NCBI RefSeq assembly: GCF_002742685.1
Contig: NZ_PEDM01000001.1
Coordinates: 248,001 to 312,000, forward strand
Reading direction: 5' to 3'
Source: Anoxybacillus flavithermus
GTDB taxonomy: Bacteria; Bacillota; Bacilli; Bacillales; Anoxybacillaceae
DNA length: 64,000 nt
The notes below the pieces were generated by a model. It saw nothing but the letters and a program-made list of their open reading frames with translations. It had not been told where the DNA came from and made no database searches. Positions 17,378 through 27,173 of the stretch are shown in pieces. Position 1 is the first letter of the stretch, and every line of letters begins with the position of its first letter. The position numbers were made by a program, and so were the translations under genes.

Positions 17378-18451
17378 CTAGAATAAACGAACGGCTTTGA
17401 CTGCGCGCGGTGCCCAGTACGGTTTCATGTTTGCAAACGCGACTCCTGTGCTCGTTGCGGCATGCAACAGCGTTTCGCTATCTACAACGATCGACACATG
17501 GTTAATGACACCATCTCCTGTCGTATCAAAAAAGATTAAATCGCCTTTTCTTACGCTCGCAAGTGGCACTTCAGTACCGACCATCGCTTGTTCCCGCGAT
17601 GTGCGCGGCAATGTGATCCCGTTTTCGCTATATACGCGATACGTAAACGATGAGCAGTCAAATACATCTGTGCGCGTCGTTGGTGCCCCAAACAAGTATT
17701 TCGCTCCCATGTATTTTTTCCCTGTTTCAATGATCGCATTTGCGCGTTCTTCCCATGAAAGCGGCACATTGATCGTTTGCCCAGCGCGAATAAAATTCAC
17801 ATTTGTCACGCTTGGGTTTAGTGCGAGTAAATCGTTTACCGTCACGTTAAATGTTCTCGCAATCGTTGATAACGTGTCCCCAGGTTGGACAATATACGAT
17901 TTACTTGCGCTATTTGTCGGTGTTGGCACCAATGTTTGTGTCGCGGTTGGTGCTGGCGTCAGTGACGTCAATTGATTTGACGTTGTATTTGTTGTGCTTG
18001 TCGCTGGCACTTGTAATACTTGTCCAACATAAATGCGGTTGACGTCGGTAATCGTTGGATTCAGTTCAAGAAGACGCGTGACCGTTGTGTTTAATTTTTT
18101 CGCAATCGTAGATAACGTATCGCCACTTTGAATCGTATATGTTGCTGTCGTCGGTGCTACCGTTTGTGTTGTTGGCGCTGGCGTTTGTGTTGTTGGCGCT
18201 GGCGTTTGTGTTGTTGGTACTGGCGTTTGTGCCGTTGTCGGGGCATCAGGCACTTGTAATACTTGTCCAATAAAAATGGTGTCTGTCGTTAACTGATTTA
18301 ACGTTTTTAAGTCATTTACTGATATGCGGAACGTTTGGGCAATTTTCCATAACGAATCGCCTGATTTGATCGTATATTGTGCAGCATCTAACGCTTTTTC
18401 ACCTAAAAATAACGTCGATAATACCGCTCCTGCTACAATCGTTTTTTTCAT
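17378..18451 (-). CDS. LysM-repeat NlpC/P60 peptidoglycan endopeptidase (LytE/LytF-like)
   Basis: 357 residues. Signal peptide at about 1-24, then three LysM modules (each with YTIKSGDSLWKIAQ- or YIVQPGDTLSTIAR-type starts) at about 26-70, 108-152 and 195-240, joined by Thr/Pro/Gln linkers. A C-terminal NlpC/P60 domain has catalytic Cys266 in FDCSSFTYRVY and His in NHVSIVVD. It should be secreted, bind glycan through LysM, and cut the gamma-D-Glu-meso-Dap bond. The start was set at the ATG after AAGGAG; a longer frame lacks a proper signal. The linker contains short exact tandem repeats. Confidence 0.92.
   Translation of the reverse strand: MKKTIVAGAVLSTLFLGEKALDAAQYTIKSGDSLWKIAQTFRISVNDLKTLNQLTTDTIFIGQVLQVPDAPTTAQTPVPTTQTPAPTTQTPAPTTQTVAPTTATYTIQSGDTLSTIAKKLNTTVTRLLELNPTITDVNRIYVGQVLQVPATSTTNTTSNQLTSLTPAPTATQTLVPTPTNSASKSYIVQPGDTLSTIARTFNVTVNDLLALNPSVTNVNFIRAGQTINVPLSWEERANAIIETGKKYMGAKYLFGAPTTRTDVFDCSSFTYRVYSENGITLPRTSREQAMVGTEVPLASVRKGDLIFFDTTGDGVINHVSIVVDSETLLHAATSTGVAFANMKPYWAPRAVKAVRLF
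18162..18233 (-). repeat. Tandem 21-nt repeats coding PTTQTPA linker
   Basis: About three near-identical 21-nt units encode a seven-residue PTTQTPA repeat between LysM1 and LysM2. Such repeats are prone to copy-number change. Confidence 0.75.
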
Positions 18452-18621
18452 CGTCCCAAACTCCTTCCTTTTTGAAGCGCTTCCTTGCCCATATGATAAC
18501 ATGAAACTTCAAATCTATTAACCGTATACTTTTAGACTATTTTTCCATTAAATTGAAATAAGCATAAACGATCCGTCTTTTTTCGCATACTATTCGTATC
18601 AAATCGAAAGGAAGATGCGAT

Positions 18622-19383
18622 ATGCCTTATACATTTGTCGAATATTCCGTTCCTTTGTACTATGAGACGATCGGAAGCGGAACCCCAATCGTGTTCATTC
18701 ATCCCCCCGGCATGGGAAGTGTAACGTTTCACCGTCAGCGCAAGCTTTCTTCTTCATTTCAAGTCGTCACATACGATTTAAGAGGAAATGGAAAAAGCGG
18801 AAAAGGAAATAAGCCGATGACAATGGATTTATTAGCAAGCGATTTGCATGAGTTGTTCAACCATCTCGAACTGAAAGAAGCGATTGTTTGTGGCTATTCA
18901 AACGGTGGTTCGATTGCCCAACATTTTGCGTTGCAATATCCGCATCAAGTAAAAGCGCTTATATTAATTGGCGGGTTTTCAGAAGTATGTACGCCGCTAT
19001 TGTACGGGGAATTTTTCATGGGGATTTATGCGGTAAAATGGCACGGATTGTCTTTTTTAGCGAACGTACTCGGCAACGCGCACGGCATAACGAAAGAAGA
19101 ACAACAAATGATTGCTGACTACGTTCGGTTAAGCGACCGAAAGCGCTTGTATGAAATGTACGTCACAAGTCTTCATTACCGTTCCACCGAGCGATTACAT
19201 GAACTTCGTTGTCCTATTTTACTTATATACGGCGCCCACGATTATTACGTTCATGCGTATGGTCGTATCTTTCAACAACATGCCCGTGACGTTCGCATCG
19301 TCTATGTGGACGGGGCACGACATCAAATTCCAACGAAACATTACAAAGAGCTTAACCTCATCATTCGTTCATATTTTGCATAA
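18622..19383 (+). CDS. Alpha/beta fold hydrolase
   Basis: 253 residues. Oxyanion-hole motif HPPGMGS near residue 32, nucleophile elbow GYSNGG (Ser in G-x-S-x-G), acid Asp in YGAHDYY, and catalytic His in GARHQIP close to the C-terminus. This is a soluble esterase/lipase-like enzyme; the substrate cannot be read from the sequence. AAAGGAAG lies upstream of the ATG. It is convergent with the mrp operon and shares a hairpin with it. Confidence 0.88.
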   Translation: MPYTFVEYSVPLYYETIGSGTPIVFIHPPGMGSVTFHRQRKLSSSFQVVTYDLRGNGKSGKGNKPMTMDLLASDLHELFNHLELKEAIVCGYSNGGSIAQHFALQYPHQVKALILIGGFSEVCTPLLYGEFFMGIYAVKWHGLSFLANVLGNAHGITKEEQQMIADYVRLSDRKRLYEMYVTSLHYRSTERLHELRCPILLIYGAHDYYVHAYGRIFQQHARDVRIVYVDGARHQIPTKHYKELNLIIRSYFA

Positions 19384-19420
19384 GGAAAGCTGACGGTTAT
19401 TTTCCGCCAGCTTTTTCTTT
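19384..19420. terminator. Bidirectional terminator between hydrolase and mrpG
   Basis: AAAGCTGACGG pairs with CCGCCAGCTTT (one mismatch), followed by TTTTC. Confidence 0.78.
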
Positions 19421-19744
19421 TAAATCATCGCGAACCGTTCCTTCCCATCGCTCGACGTTTGCGTAATACGCTGCGCGGCTAATAAGATGCGCCGCCACAG
19501 GAGATGTCATAAAAATGAAAACGATGCCAAGCAATAGACGTGAGTTGAAATGGTTATTTTCAATGAAAAAATGCAAAAATGCGCCAAGTAAAATACACAT
19601 GATGCCAAGCGTCGTACTTTTACTGATCGCATGGCTGCGCGTATATACGTCCGGCAACCGAATCGCGCCAATAGCAGATAGAAGGGTTAACACCGCCCCG
19701 AGTAAAATGAGCGCTGCGACAATCACATTAGCGATCGTTCCCAC
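19397..19744 (-). CDS. mrpG: Na+/H+ antiporter subunit MrpG
   Basis: 115 residues with three membrane helices and the family motif IGAIRLPDVYTRSHAISKS. A small subunit of the Mrp hetero-oligomeric antiporter. The GTG at 19744 gives an N-terminus the same length as B. subtilis MrpG; a TTG at 19756 is also possible but lies directly against AAAGGGG. It overlaps the end of mrpF. Last gene of the mrpA-G operon. Confidence 0.92.
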   Translation of the reverse strand: MGTIANVIVAALILLGAVLTLLSAIGAIRLPDVYTRSHAISKSTTLGIMCILLGAFLHFFIENNHFNSRLLLGIVFIFMTSPVAAHLISRAAYYANVERWEGTVRDDLKEKAGGK

Positions 19745-20003
19745 GTTCGATAACAACCCCTTTCTCTAAAAACTTCGCAAACGCCACCGTTCCAACGAAT
19801 GCTAAAATGCCGATGAGCAAAATGACATCTAAAAACGCACTCGTATTTAACAACATGGAAACGATCGCAACCATTCCCGCGAGCGTAATGCCCATCGCAT
19901 CAAGCGCAATAATACGATCGGCTGTGCTTGGCCCTTTGACAACGCGATATAAAAAACCGATCATGGCGAATGACAAGATGACGAGAGCGATGTTTAAAAT
20001 CAT
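19728..20003 (-). CDS. mrpF: Na+/H+ antiporter subunit MrpF
   Basis: 91 residues, three membrane helices, with the conserved RVVKGPSTADRIIALDAMG segment between helices 1 and 2. MrpF is required for assembly or activity of the antiporter and in some species is linked to bile-salt efflux. Its ATG overlaps the mrpE stop as ATGA, indicating coupled translation. Confidence 0.94.
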   Translation of the reverse strand: MILNIALVILSFAMIGFLYRVVKGPSTADRIIALDAMGITLAGMVAIVSMLLNTSAFLDVILLIGILAFVGTVAFAKFLEKGVVIERGNDR

Positions 20004-20476
20004 TTACTCACCTCCATAATCGTTTTTTCAAACGATTGTTTAATGCTTTCAATGGCTTCATGTACATCTGGGCTATTTAACGCGTGAATATATAACGTGC
20101 TTCCATCATCTGATACGTCTAAAACGAGCGTGCCGGGTGTCAATGTAATGAGCATCGCTAAAATCGTAATTTCCCACTCTTTTTTTAACTCTGTCGGCAA
20201 AGCAAAAATGGCTGGCTGAATCGTTAACGAACGTTTCATGACAACTTTTGCAACAGCAATGTTTGATAAAATGAGCTCTTTGAAAAAGATGAACAGCAAT
20301 TTGACAATAACAAACACCGGAACGAGATAAAAACGAGAGTGGAAAAAGCGACGCAAGATGAAAATGATAAACAACCCAATCATATACCCGATGATAAATG
20401 ATGCCCCGTCAAATGAAACGGTTAAAAACATCCATACGAACGCTAAACAAACGTTTAATAAAATTTGAAATGCCAT
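20000..20476 (-). CDS. mrpE: Na+/H+ antiporter subunit MrpE
   Basis: 158 residues. Two to three N-terminal membrane helices, then a cytoplasmic region with LTPGTLVLDVSDDGSTLYIH, the hallmark of MrpE. MrpE forms part of the MrpE-F-G end of the complex and helps its assembly. Its ribosome site AAAGGAG overlaps the mrpD stop, five bases separating the genes. Confidence 0.94.
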   Translation of the reverse strand: MAFQILLNVCLAFVWMFLTVSFDGASFIIGYMIGLFIIFILRRFFHSRFYLVPVFVIVKLLFIFFKELILSNIAVAKVVMKRSLTIQPAIFALPTELKKEWEITILAMLITLTPGTLVLDVSDDGSTLYIHALNSPDVHEAIESIKQSFEKTIMEVSK

Positions 20477-20481
20477 CTTCT

Positions 20482-21954
20482 CTACTCCTTTAACACCGCT
20501 TGAATATACGTACTCGGATCGACTAACACGTTTACTGCGTCGAGAACAAATGGGCGAACAAGCTCGATGCCGATGCCGTATGCAACAGATAAAACGAGCA
20601 GAAACAACACCGGAACAAATCGTCCATCTAATCGCTTTTGTTCAAATCCTTTTTTCTCGCCCCAAAAACCGTTCATAAAGATTTTCATGACCGAATATAG
20701 CACAAGCAAACTCGACAATAAAATGACGATCGCTTCAAAAATGAGATGCGTATCGAAGCTTGCTTTCACAATTAACAACTTGCCGATAAATCCACTAAAT
20801 GGCGGAATGCCTGCGAGCGATAACGCGGCGATAAAAAACGCCCAACCGAGAAGCGGATACGATGTCATTAACCCAGAAAATGAACGAATATCGTTTGAAC
20901 GAGTGATGGAAAAGACGATGCCAACGAATAAAAAGAGCGTGGCTTTCATGACCATATCTTGCAGCAAATAAAAAATCGTTCCTTCTAAACTTTCTGGCGT
21001 CATAATGGAAATGCCGAAAATCATGACACCGACTGCGGCAATAATATTATAAATGACGATGTAACGCATATCGTTGTAGGCGACTGCTCCAATGACGCCG
21101 ATTACAATCGTGCCAAGTGCAAGCCAAGCGAGCAACGTATGCGTATACGCCGTATCATGCGTAAACAACAGCGTAAATGTACGAAGGATGGAATATACCC
21201 CTACTTTCGTCAACAATCCACCAAAGAGTGCTAGCACCGGTGTCGGCGGGGCATAATATGCACCCGGAAGCCAAAAATATAAAGGAAAAATGGCGCCCTT
21301 TAATCCGAATACGATGATAAACAACACCGCAATGACCGTTAAAATCGGCGATGAGCCTAAAGCGTTGATGCGATCAGCTAAATGCGCCATATTTAACGTT
21401 CCTGTTACCGCATATAAATACGCGACCGCCACGACGAATAACGCGGATGAGATGACGTTCACGAGCGTATATTTAATCGTTTCTCGCAATTGCATTTTCG
21501 TGCCGCCAAGTACAAGCAGCACGTAAGAAGACATGAGCATCACTTCAAAAAAGACGAACAAGTTAAACAAATCGCCTGTCGTAAATGATCCGTTCACACC
21601 GACGAGCAAAAATTGAAAAAACGAATAGTAATAAAACGTTTCTCGCTCTTTGCCAATGGCGTAAAACGAGTACACTAAACAAGCCAGCGCGATGACGCTC
21701 GTCGTCAACACAAGCAATGCGGATAGAGAATCCGATACGAGCGTAATGCCAAATGGCGCAGGCCAATTTCCGACGTTCAACGTTTGAATGCCATCTGTAT
21801 GCACGCGATAAAGCAATGCCCCGCTTGCGACGATTAAACTCATTGTTGCAACCATCGAAACAGCGCGTTGCCAAAACACGTGCTTCGGAAAGAAAATAAG
21901 AATAATGGCCGTTACAAGCGGAATGAGAATGGGCAAAAGCAGAAGGTTACTCAT
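20482..21954 (-). CDS. mrpD: Na+/H+ antiporter subunit MrpD
   Basis: 490 residues, about fourteen membrane helices, homologous to NuoM/NuoN proton-pumping subunits of complex I. Conserved ion-path residues include Glu in [14 protein letters not shown] and Lys in [16 protein letters not shown], with [19 protein letters not shown] further on. It forms one of the two proton/sodium channels with MrpA. It overlaps mrpC by eight bases. Confidence 0.95.
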   Translation of the reverse strand: MSNLLLLPILIPLVTAIILIFFPKHVFWQRAVSMVATMSLIVASGALLYRVHTDGIQTLNVGNWPAPFGITLVSDSLSALLVLTTSVIALACLVYSFYAIGKERETFYYYSFFQFLLVGVNGSFTTGDLFNLFVFFEVMLMSSYVLLVLGGTKMQLRETIKYTLVNVISSALFVVAVAYLYAVTGTLNMAHLADRINALGSSPILTVIAVLFIIVFGLKGAIFPLYFWLPGAYYAPPTPVLALFGGLLTKVGVYSILRTFTLLFTHDTAYTHTLLAWLALGTIVIGVIGAVAYNDMRYIVIYNIIAAVGVMIFGISIMTPESLEGTIFYLLQDMVMKATLFLFVGIVFSITRSNDIRSFSGLMTSYPLLGWAFFIAALSLAGIPPFSGFIGKLLIVKASFDTHLIFEAIVILLSSLLVLYSVMKIFMNGFWGEKKGFEQKRLDGRFVPVLFLLVLSVAYGIGIELVRPFVLDAVNVLVDPSTYIQAVLKE

Positions 21955-22279
21955 CTCCCTTCATCCCTTCCATATGATCTGTTCCAATTTCTTGGTATGA
22001 ACGATACGCTAATACTAAGAAAAATGCAGTTACCCCGAAGCTAATGACGATCGCTGTTAAAATGAGCGCTTGCGGTAGCGGATCGACGTATTGCGCCGCT
22101 TTTTCTCCTAAAAGCGGTGGGGCACCTACTTTTAGCCCGCCCATCGTCAACAATAACAAATGAGCGCCATGGCTAAGCAATCCGGTACCGATAATAATGC
22201 GAAGCAAACTTTTGCTGAGCAACAAATATGTTGCAGCAGCAAATAAGCAACCGATGACGACAATCATAAGCAGTTCCAT
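21947..22279 (-). CDS. mrpC: Na+/H+ antiporter subunit MrpC
   Basis: 110 residues, three helices, homologous to NuoK of complex [15 protein letters not shown] and [17 protein letters not shown] are the conserved parts, the latter carrying the loop before helix 3. The ATG shares one base with the mrpB stop (TAATG). Confidence 0.95.
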   Translation of the reverse strand: MELLMIVVIGCLFAAATYLLLSKSLLRIIIGTGLLSHGAHLLLLTMGGLKVGAPPLLGEKAAQYVDPLPQALILTAIVISFGVTAFFLVLAYRSYQEIGTDHMEGMKGDE

Positions 22280-22701
22280 TAGTCGCTCTCCCCTATCGTT
22301 TCAATAATAATCATCGTCACACCGACGACGACGAAATATACACCTAAATCAAACAATACCGCGGTATGAAGCGACGTATGGTCAAGCAATGGCAATTGGA
22401 CGTATGCATACGCATGCGTTAAAAACGGTCGATCGAGAAATAGGCTGCTTATTCCTGTTCCGACCGCAAACAACAATCCGATCGCCACAAGCCATTTGTA
22501 ATTAATAGGAACCATTTTCCGAACGGTCTCAATATCAAATGCTAAAAGCAACAAAACGATCGCTCCAGCTGTCATTAATCCGCCGATAAAACCGCCGCCC
22601 GGATAATAATGACCTGCAAAAAACAGTTGAACGGAAAACAGCACGATGATCGGCGTGACAACCGCTGTTGTCGTTCGTAAAATAACATCGTTTCGTCTCA
22701 T
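22279..22701 (-). CDS. mrpB: Na+/H+ antiporter subunit MrpB
   Basis: 140 residues, four helices, with the conserved [19 protein letters not shown] motif. The start ATG at 22701 follows GGAGGAGGAACG and overlaps the mrpA stop (ATGA); the longer frame upstream only re-reads mrpA. Confidence 0.94.
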   Translation of the reverse strand: MRRNDVILRTTTAVVTPIIVLFSVQLFFAGHYYPGGGFIGGLMTAGAIVLLLLAFDIETVRKMVPINYKWLVAIGLLFAVGTGISSLFLDRPFLTHAYAYVQLPLLDHTSLHTAVLFDLGVYFVVVGVTMIIIETIGESD

Positions 22702-25082
22702 CGTTCCTCCTCCTTCGCAAGCCGCAATTTCACCATCGCATAAATGCCTAAGGCAGCAATGGCTAATACGCATATTTCGAACAACGTATCAAAGCCGCGA
22801 AAATCGACTAAAATGACGTTGACCATATTTTTTCCAGCCGCTTTTTCATACGTATTGTCCACGTAATATTGGGAAATGGAATCAAAATGTTTTCCAGCAT
22901 ACGCGAAAAAGGCAATGACGCTCATTGTCACTCCAACCGCAAGCGAAATAAGGGCATTCCCTAAGTTAAAACCGATGCTTTCTTGCTTTTGGCTAAACTT
23001 CGGCAAATGATAAAAGCAAAGCAAAAAGAGCGCAACAGAAATCGTTTCAATCACAAGCTGTGTCAACGCTAAGTCAGGTGCGCGGAATAAAACGAAAAAT
23101 AACGCAACCGCATAGCCAACTGCCCCTAACGAGACGATCGCTGTTAAACGCGATTTTGCAATGACGGTTGTGACTGTTGCTGCCAAAATGCCTGCCGCTA
23201 AAACGACTTCATACACACGAACGTTTGCTAAGCGAGTTAAGTCGATGTTCCAATGTTCATGCCAACCGATCGTAAACAAAAGCAAAACAACGAGCGATGT
23301 AAAAATGTACATCAAGTATGTGCGTATTGAGCCTGTCATGATGCGCGATGTGAACGAACGAGCGCCTCTTTCCATCCAGACGAACGATTGATCGTACAAA
23401 AAGTTCAGCGACATCCGTTCGGATAAACGACAATATATTTTTTTCCATTTTGGAAACGTACGATATAACACTAAACCAAACAATAATACGCCGATCGTCA
23501 TAAACAATTCTGGTGTAAAGCCGTGCCAATGGGAAATATACACATCAAGCGCTTCATTTGGCGTAAACAATCCGTATAGCACCGCATATACGGCCGGGGC
23601 TAGTACGGAGTCGGATAATACGTTTGGCACGATTCCAATGAAAATAACGAGCAATGCTAACACGATTGGTGCAATAAGCATGCCAATTGGTGCTTCATGC
23701 GCGTCTTTTTTCAATACATGCGGCTTATATTTCCCAAAAAACGTTCGACTCACTAAAAGCGCACTATATAAAAATGTAAATATGCTTGCGACCCATGCAA
23801 CGACAGGCAGCACAACCGCCCATCCTGCAACATCTTTTGCGCGCAACATCGCAGTAAAAAACATCTCTTTACTTAAAAAGCCGTTAAACGGTGGTAACCC
23901 TGCCATCGACAGCGAGCCAATGAGGGCGATCGTAAACGTAATTGGCATGATCGTCATTAAACCACCGAGACGACGAATGTCGCGCGTTCCTGTCTCATGA
24001 TCGACAATCCCGACGACCATAAACAAACTTCCTTTAAACGTCGCATGGTTAAATAAATGGAAAATAGCAGCTAACACCGCGACCATAAATACATTTTCAT
24101 CCATCCAACTGTAATGAAACGATAGCCCACCGACTCCTAACAAAGACGTAATTAAACCGAGCTGACTGACCGTTGAATACGCTAAAATCGCTTTTAAATC
24201 CGTTTGTTTTGAGGCTAAAAACGACCCCCAACATAACGTTACAAGCCCAACGAACACAATCGTCCACACCCAAACAGACGACACGGCGAAAATCGGCGTC
24301 AAACGAGCAATTAAATAAATACCTGCTTTCACCATCGTGGCAGAATGTAAATATGCACTGACAGGCGTTGGCGCTTCCATCGCATCAGGCAACCAAATGT
24401 AAAACGGAAATTGCGCTGATTTCGTAAAAGCACCAAATAAAATAAGGAAAAGTGCGGGGATAAAAAGCGGATGTTCCGTTAATGGTGTATGCACAAGTTC
24501 ACGAATGTTATACGTTCCACCTGCGACCGCAAGCGCAACAAATCCCCCGAGCATAAGTAGCCCGCCAAACATCGTAATCAGCATTGATTTTTGCGCCCCG
24601 TAGCGTGAACGATCGCGCGTATACCAATAGGCGATCAATAAAAACGAAGAAATAGACGTCAGCTCCCAAAACACATATAGCGCAATTAAATGGTCGGAAA
24701 GGACAACGCCAAGCATCGCTCCCATAAATAAAAGCAAATAGACGTAAAAGTTTCCGAGTTGCTCTTTTCCTTTTTGTAAATAATAAATCGAATAAAGAAC
24801 AACGAGTGAACCGATGCCAGTAATAAGTAGCGCAAACAATAAGCTTAATCCGTCCACATATACGTCAAATGAAATATGAAGCGACGGAATCCAATGCAAC
24901 GTTGCGCTCATCGCTTTGTATTGACGCACGTTATCCATGTAAGATAGGAAGTAAACAAATAGCGCAATCGGCAACGGCAAGACGAACCATCCGACATGAA
25001 TGGAACGAAACAATTTGTACAAAAACGGAACGAGTAGCGCCAACAAAAATGGCGCAAACATCGCAATATGTAATGTCGGCAT
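22698..25082 (-). CDS. mrpA: Na+/H+ antiporter subunit MrpA
   Basis: 794 residues, the largest subunit. The N-terminal about 500 residues are NuoL-like: FYVYLLLFMGAMLGVVLSD, LYVFWELTSISSFLLI with key Glu, and FPFYIWLPDAMEAPTPVSAYLHS. The C-terminal part holds MbhD/E-like helices (APDLALTQLVIETISVALF). First gene of the operon. The complex exchanges Na+ for H+ and supports alkali and salt tolerance and pH homeostasis. Start at the ATG nine bases after AAGGGGG. Confidence 0.96.
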   Translation of the reverse strand: MPTLHIAMFAPFLLALLVPFLYKLFRSIHVGWFVLPLPIALFVYFLSYMDNVRQYKAMSATLHWIPSLHISFDVYVDGLSLLFALLITGIGSLVVLYSIYYLQKGKEQLGNFYVYLLLFMGAMLGVVLSDHLIALYVFWELTSISSFLLIAYWYTRDRSRYGAQKSMLITMFGGLLMLGGFVALAVAGGTYNIRELVHTPLTEHPLFIPALFLILFGAFTKSAQFPFYIWLPDAMEAPTPVSAYLHSATMVKAGIYLIARLTPIFAVSSVWVWTIVFVGLVTLCWGSFLASKQTDLKAILAYSTVSQLGLITSLLGVGGLSFHYSWMDENVFMVAVLAAIFHLFNHATFKGSLFMVVGIVDHETGTRDIRRLGGLMTIMPITFTIALIGSLSMAGLPPFNGFLSKEMFFTAMLRAKDVAGWAVVLPVVAWVASIFTFLYSALLVSRTFFGKYKPHVLKKDAHEAPIGMLIAPIVLALLVIFIGIVPNVLSDSVLAPAVYAVLYGLFTPNEALDVYISHWHGFTPELFMTIGVLLFGLVLYRTFPKWKKIYCRLSERMSLNFLYDQSFVWMERGARSFTSRIMTGSIRTYLMYIFTSLVVLLLFTIGWHEHWNIDLTRLANVRVYEVVLAAGILAATVTTVIAKSRLTAIVSLGAVGYAVALFFVLFRAPDLALTQLVIETISVALFLLCFYHLPKFSQKQESIGFNLGNALISLAVGVTMSVIAFFAYAGKHFDSISQYYVDNTYEKAAGKNMVNVILVDFRGFDTLFEICVLAIAALGIYAMVKLRLAKEEER

Positions 25083-25193
25083 AACAATCAACCCCCTTCT
25101 GACATAACCATCCTCTTTTTATACGTCCCACATGTATAAAAAGTTTCACTTTTTTTCAAAATACATAGTAAAAATGACGAAAGGAGCGACGTG

Positions 25194-25358
25194 ATGGTTC
25201 TTCTTTTTATGATTGCCATGATGGTCGATCACTATGAAACCGCAAGCAAAAAAATAGAGCCTTCCATTTACGTCACCGTAAACGAAAAGCCCGATCAGCC
25301 ATTTCAACCGAGACAATATATTCGAAAAAGAGAAAAAGAGAAGAATGAAACAAAATAG
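25194..25358 (+). CDS. Short hypothetical protein, 54 residues
   Basis: Encodes MVLLFMIAMMVDHYETASKK at the start, then a basic, Lys/Arg/Glu-rich tail. An AAAGGAG site lies seven bases before the ATG. The first ten residues are hydrophobic but too short for a full membrane helix. It lies between divergently transcribed mrpA and convergent hemAT, ending one base before the hemAT stop. I do not recognise a family; the good ribosome site is the main support. Confidence 0.4.
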   Translation: MVLLFMIAMMVDHYETASKKIEPSIYVTVNEKPDQPFQPRQYIRKREKEKNETK

Positions 25359-25359
25359 C

Positions 25360-26652
25360 TTACAGTTCGCTCGCTAGCCCTTCCAATTCATCAGCAGATG
25401 CCGATACGTGCGTCATCGCTTCATAAATTTCGCTCACCGCTTGTACGCATGCTTTCATTTCATCATCAATACGCACGTTATATTGGCAAATTCGGTCAAG
25501 CGCTGACGCAAATTCATCAAAAAACGTATACACCGTTTCGATTCCGTTTGTACTTTCGGTCACCGAAAGCGATGCCTGTTCAAGCGATTGCGACATCGCT
25601 AAAAGATGATGATGAATATCGCTAAGCACGCGAGAAACGTCAGCGACCGATTGTTTCGTTTGAGTCGCCAGTTTTCGCACTTCGTTGGCAACGACCGCAA
25701 ACCCTTTGCCATGCTCTCCCGCGCGCGCCGCCTCAATAGATGCGTTCAATGAGAGCATATTCGTTTGATCGGCAATCGATGTGACGAGGGAAGCGATATG
25801 TTCAATTTCTTTCATCGCTTGTTGAAGCTTGTCCATATTCGCTTCAATTTGTTTCATTTTTTCGTTCATTTGCAACATCTTTTCAACTTGCATTTGCAAC
25901 TGTTGTTTTCCTTGCTTCGATTTTTCCGCACTCGCTACGGCTACCGTAGACGCTTCTTTCGCCGCTTGCGAAATGCTCGTTGCTTGTTCGTTTAACGATG
26001 AAACGGAAGCGCTTACTTCACCGGATGCGTGACTTAACTGTTGCAACGATAATTTCACTTGTTCTTTCATTTGTTGTTTTAACGTCTCCATTTGTAGACG
26101 GAGCAATTCGTTTTCTCGTTCATATTGTTCGAGAACAAGTTGTTGTTCAACGTTTAACATTTTCGAAACTGTTTTCATGACTGCAATGACATACGATTGT
26201 TGAGGCAATTGCTCTAGCATCACCGCTAAAATTTCCTCAAGCAAATGTTGAAATGAAGCAATATACCATTTTGGCTCTAAGCCGATGCGCACGTGCGCTT
26301 GAGCAACGCGACGTCTTTTTTCAATAAACGCTTCGTCAATGTTTCCACGAAACATTTCTTTGACATGCACCGTTAATGTTTGTTTCAACCGCTCAATTGT
26401 GCTATGTTGTTGAATGATGGAAAGCAAATAGCTTTCTTTTTGGAGTGCGCCGTAAAAGGCGTCAACGATGCGCGCAATGTTTGCTTCGATATACGGCTGA
26501 ACATATCGTAAAATAGCGACATCTTTTGTCGTCATGCCGATGAGCGCAAGTTGCCGTTCGACTGTTCCTTCGTTTAGGCGAATGGGCTCTTCATTCATTT
26601 GTAAAATCGCTTCAAGTTGTACATCGCGCTCGTCTTGTTTTCGTTTAAACAA
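25360..26652 (-). CDS. hemAT: Heme-based aerotactic transducer HemAT (globin-coupled sensor)
   Basis: 430 residues, no membrane helix. The N-terminal protoglobin domain (about 20-180) has the proximal heme ligand His120 in [19 protein letters not shown] signalling coiled coil follows, with hairpin tip [19 protein letters not shown] and [15 protein letters not shown]. It binds O2 and steers CheA for aerotaxis. Shorter than classical membrane receptors, as expected for HemAT. Translation probably begins at TTG behind AAGGGGG. Convergent with the short ORF to its left. Confidence 0.95.
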   Translation of the reverse strand: MFKRKQDERDVQLEAILQMNEEPIRLNEGTVERQLALIGMTTKDVAILRYVQPYIEANIARIVDAFYGALQKESYLLSIIQQHSTIERLKQTLTVHVKEMFRGNIDEAFIEKRRRVAQAHVRIGLEPKWYIASFQHLLEEILAVMLEQLPQQSYVIAVMKTVSKMLNVEQQLVLEQYERENELLRLQMETLKQQMKEQVKLSLQQLSHASGEVSASVSSLNEQATSISQAAKEASTVAVASAEKSKQGKQQLQMQVEKMLQMNEKMKQIEANMDKLQQAMKEIEHIASLVTSIADQTNMLSLNASIEAARAGEHGKGFAVVANEVRKLATQTKQSVADVSRVLSDIHHHLLAMSQSLEQASLSVTESTNGIETVYTFFDEFASALDRICQYNVRIDDEMKACVQAVSEIYEAMTHVSASADELEGLASEL

Positions 26653-26711
26653 AATAAAAACCCCCTTAACTCACATAAACAACTTGCCTATATGTTTATG
26701 TTAGCAGACAA

Positions 26712-26744
26712 AAAATAAAAAGAAAACACCCATTTAGCTGGGTG
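26712..26744 (-). terminator. Terminator after the YvrJ-family gene
   Basis: CACCCA/TGGGTG stem with a six-base loop containing the TAA stop, followed on the minus strand by TTTTCTTTTTATT. Confidence 0.7.
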
Positions 26745-26877
26745 CTTTCCATTGTTCGCCTAACGTGCGGATCGAGTCGATGACCGCATCTAATTTTCCT
26801 TCGATCCGATGCAGTAAGTAAAACGTGACGGCAATCGGAAAACCGACATCGGAAAGAAGCGACAAATAGGCTTCCAT
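26734..26877 (-). CDS. YvrJ family small membrane protein
   Basis: 47 residues. MEAYLSLLSDVGFPIAVTFY is the conserved start of the YvrJ family, with one membrane helix, then RIEGKLDAVIDSIRTL. The start is nine bases after AAAGGG; longer frames re-read upstream hairpin sequence. Function unknown. It is third in a cassette with DUF1659 and DUF2922 genes, an arrangement common in Bacillaceae. Confidence 0.85.
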   Translation of the reverse strand: MEAYLSLLSDVGFPIAVTFYLLHRIEGKLDAVIDSIRTLGEQWKAPS

Positions 26878-26910
26878 CTTTCTCATCCCTTTCGCTGTCA
26901 TATACATAAT

Positions 26911-26938
26911 AAGGTGTCCCAACGCACCGGGACACCTT
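26911..26938 (-). terminator. Hairpin after the DUF2922 gene
   Basis: GGTGTCCC/GGGACACC stem with 8-nt loop. The T-run on the minus strand is weak (TTATTAT), so read-through into the YvrJ gene is likely. Confidence 0.55.
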
Positions 26939-26945
26939 TCATCAT

Positions 26946-27161
26946 TTATGCAAACGTCCATTCTGTGACTGTTGTGTCAATGAGGCGCGCGCCTTTTTTT
27001 GCAATCAGATCGCCTCCACTTGATGGAAAGACGTTCGCCGCAATGATCACATCCATCACATTGGCGACTTGCGTTTGTGTCACATCATCACGCGGGGTAT
27101 CAACGCTTAAACGAATCGTCTTTCCTTCTTCATTAACAAACTGTAATTCAAGCGTTTTCAT
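26946..27161 (-). CDS. DUF2922 small protein
   Basis: 71 residues matching the DUF2922 pattern: MKTLELQFVNEEGKTIRLSV, DVMDVII-like centre (VANVMDVIIAANVF), and a C-terminal GARLIDTTVTEW. Likely a small beta-rich cytoplasmic protein; function unknown. Ribosome site GGAGGGATAACG. Twelve bases downstream of the DUF1659 gene. Confidence 0.85.
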   Translation of the reverse strand: MKTLELQFVNEEGKTIRLSVDTPRDDVTQTQVANVMDVIIAANVFPSSGGDLIAKKGARLIDTTVTEWTFA

Positions 27162-27173
27162 TCGTTATCCCTC

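Noticed and set aside
17397-17975. Long plus-strand frame (192 codons) opposite the LysM gene
   Set aside because: Antisense shadow of a clear NlpC/P60 protein; no ribosome site or family pattern.
20567-20971. Plus-strand frame opposite mrpD
   Set aside because: Composition is the mirror of membrane-helix codons; mrpD is certain.
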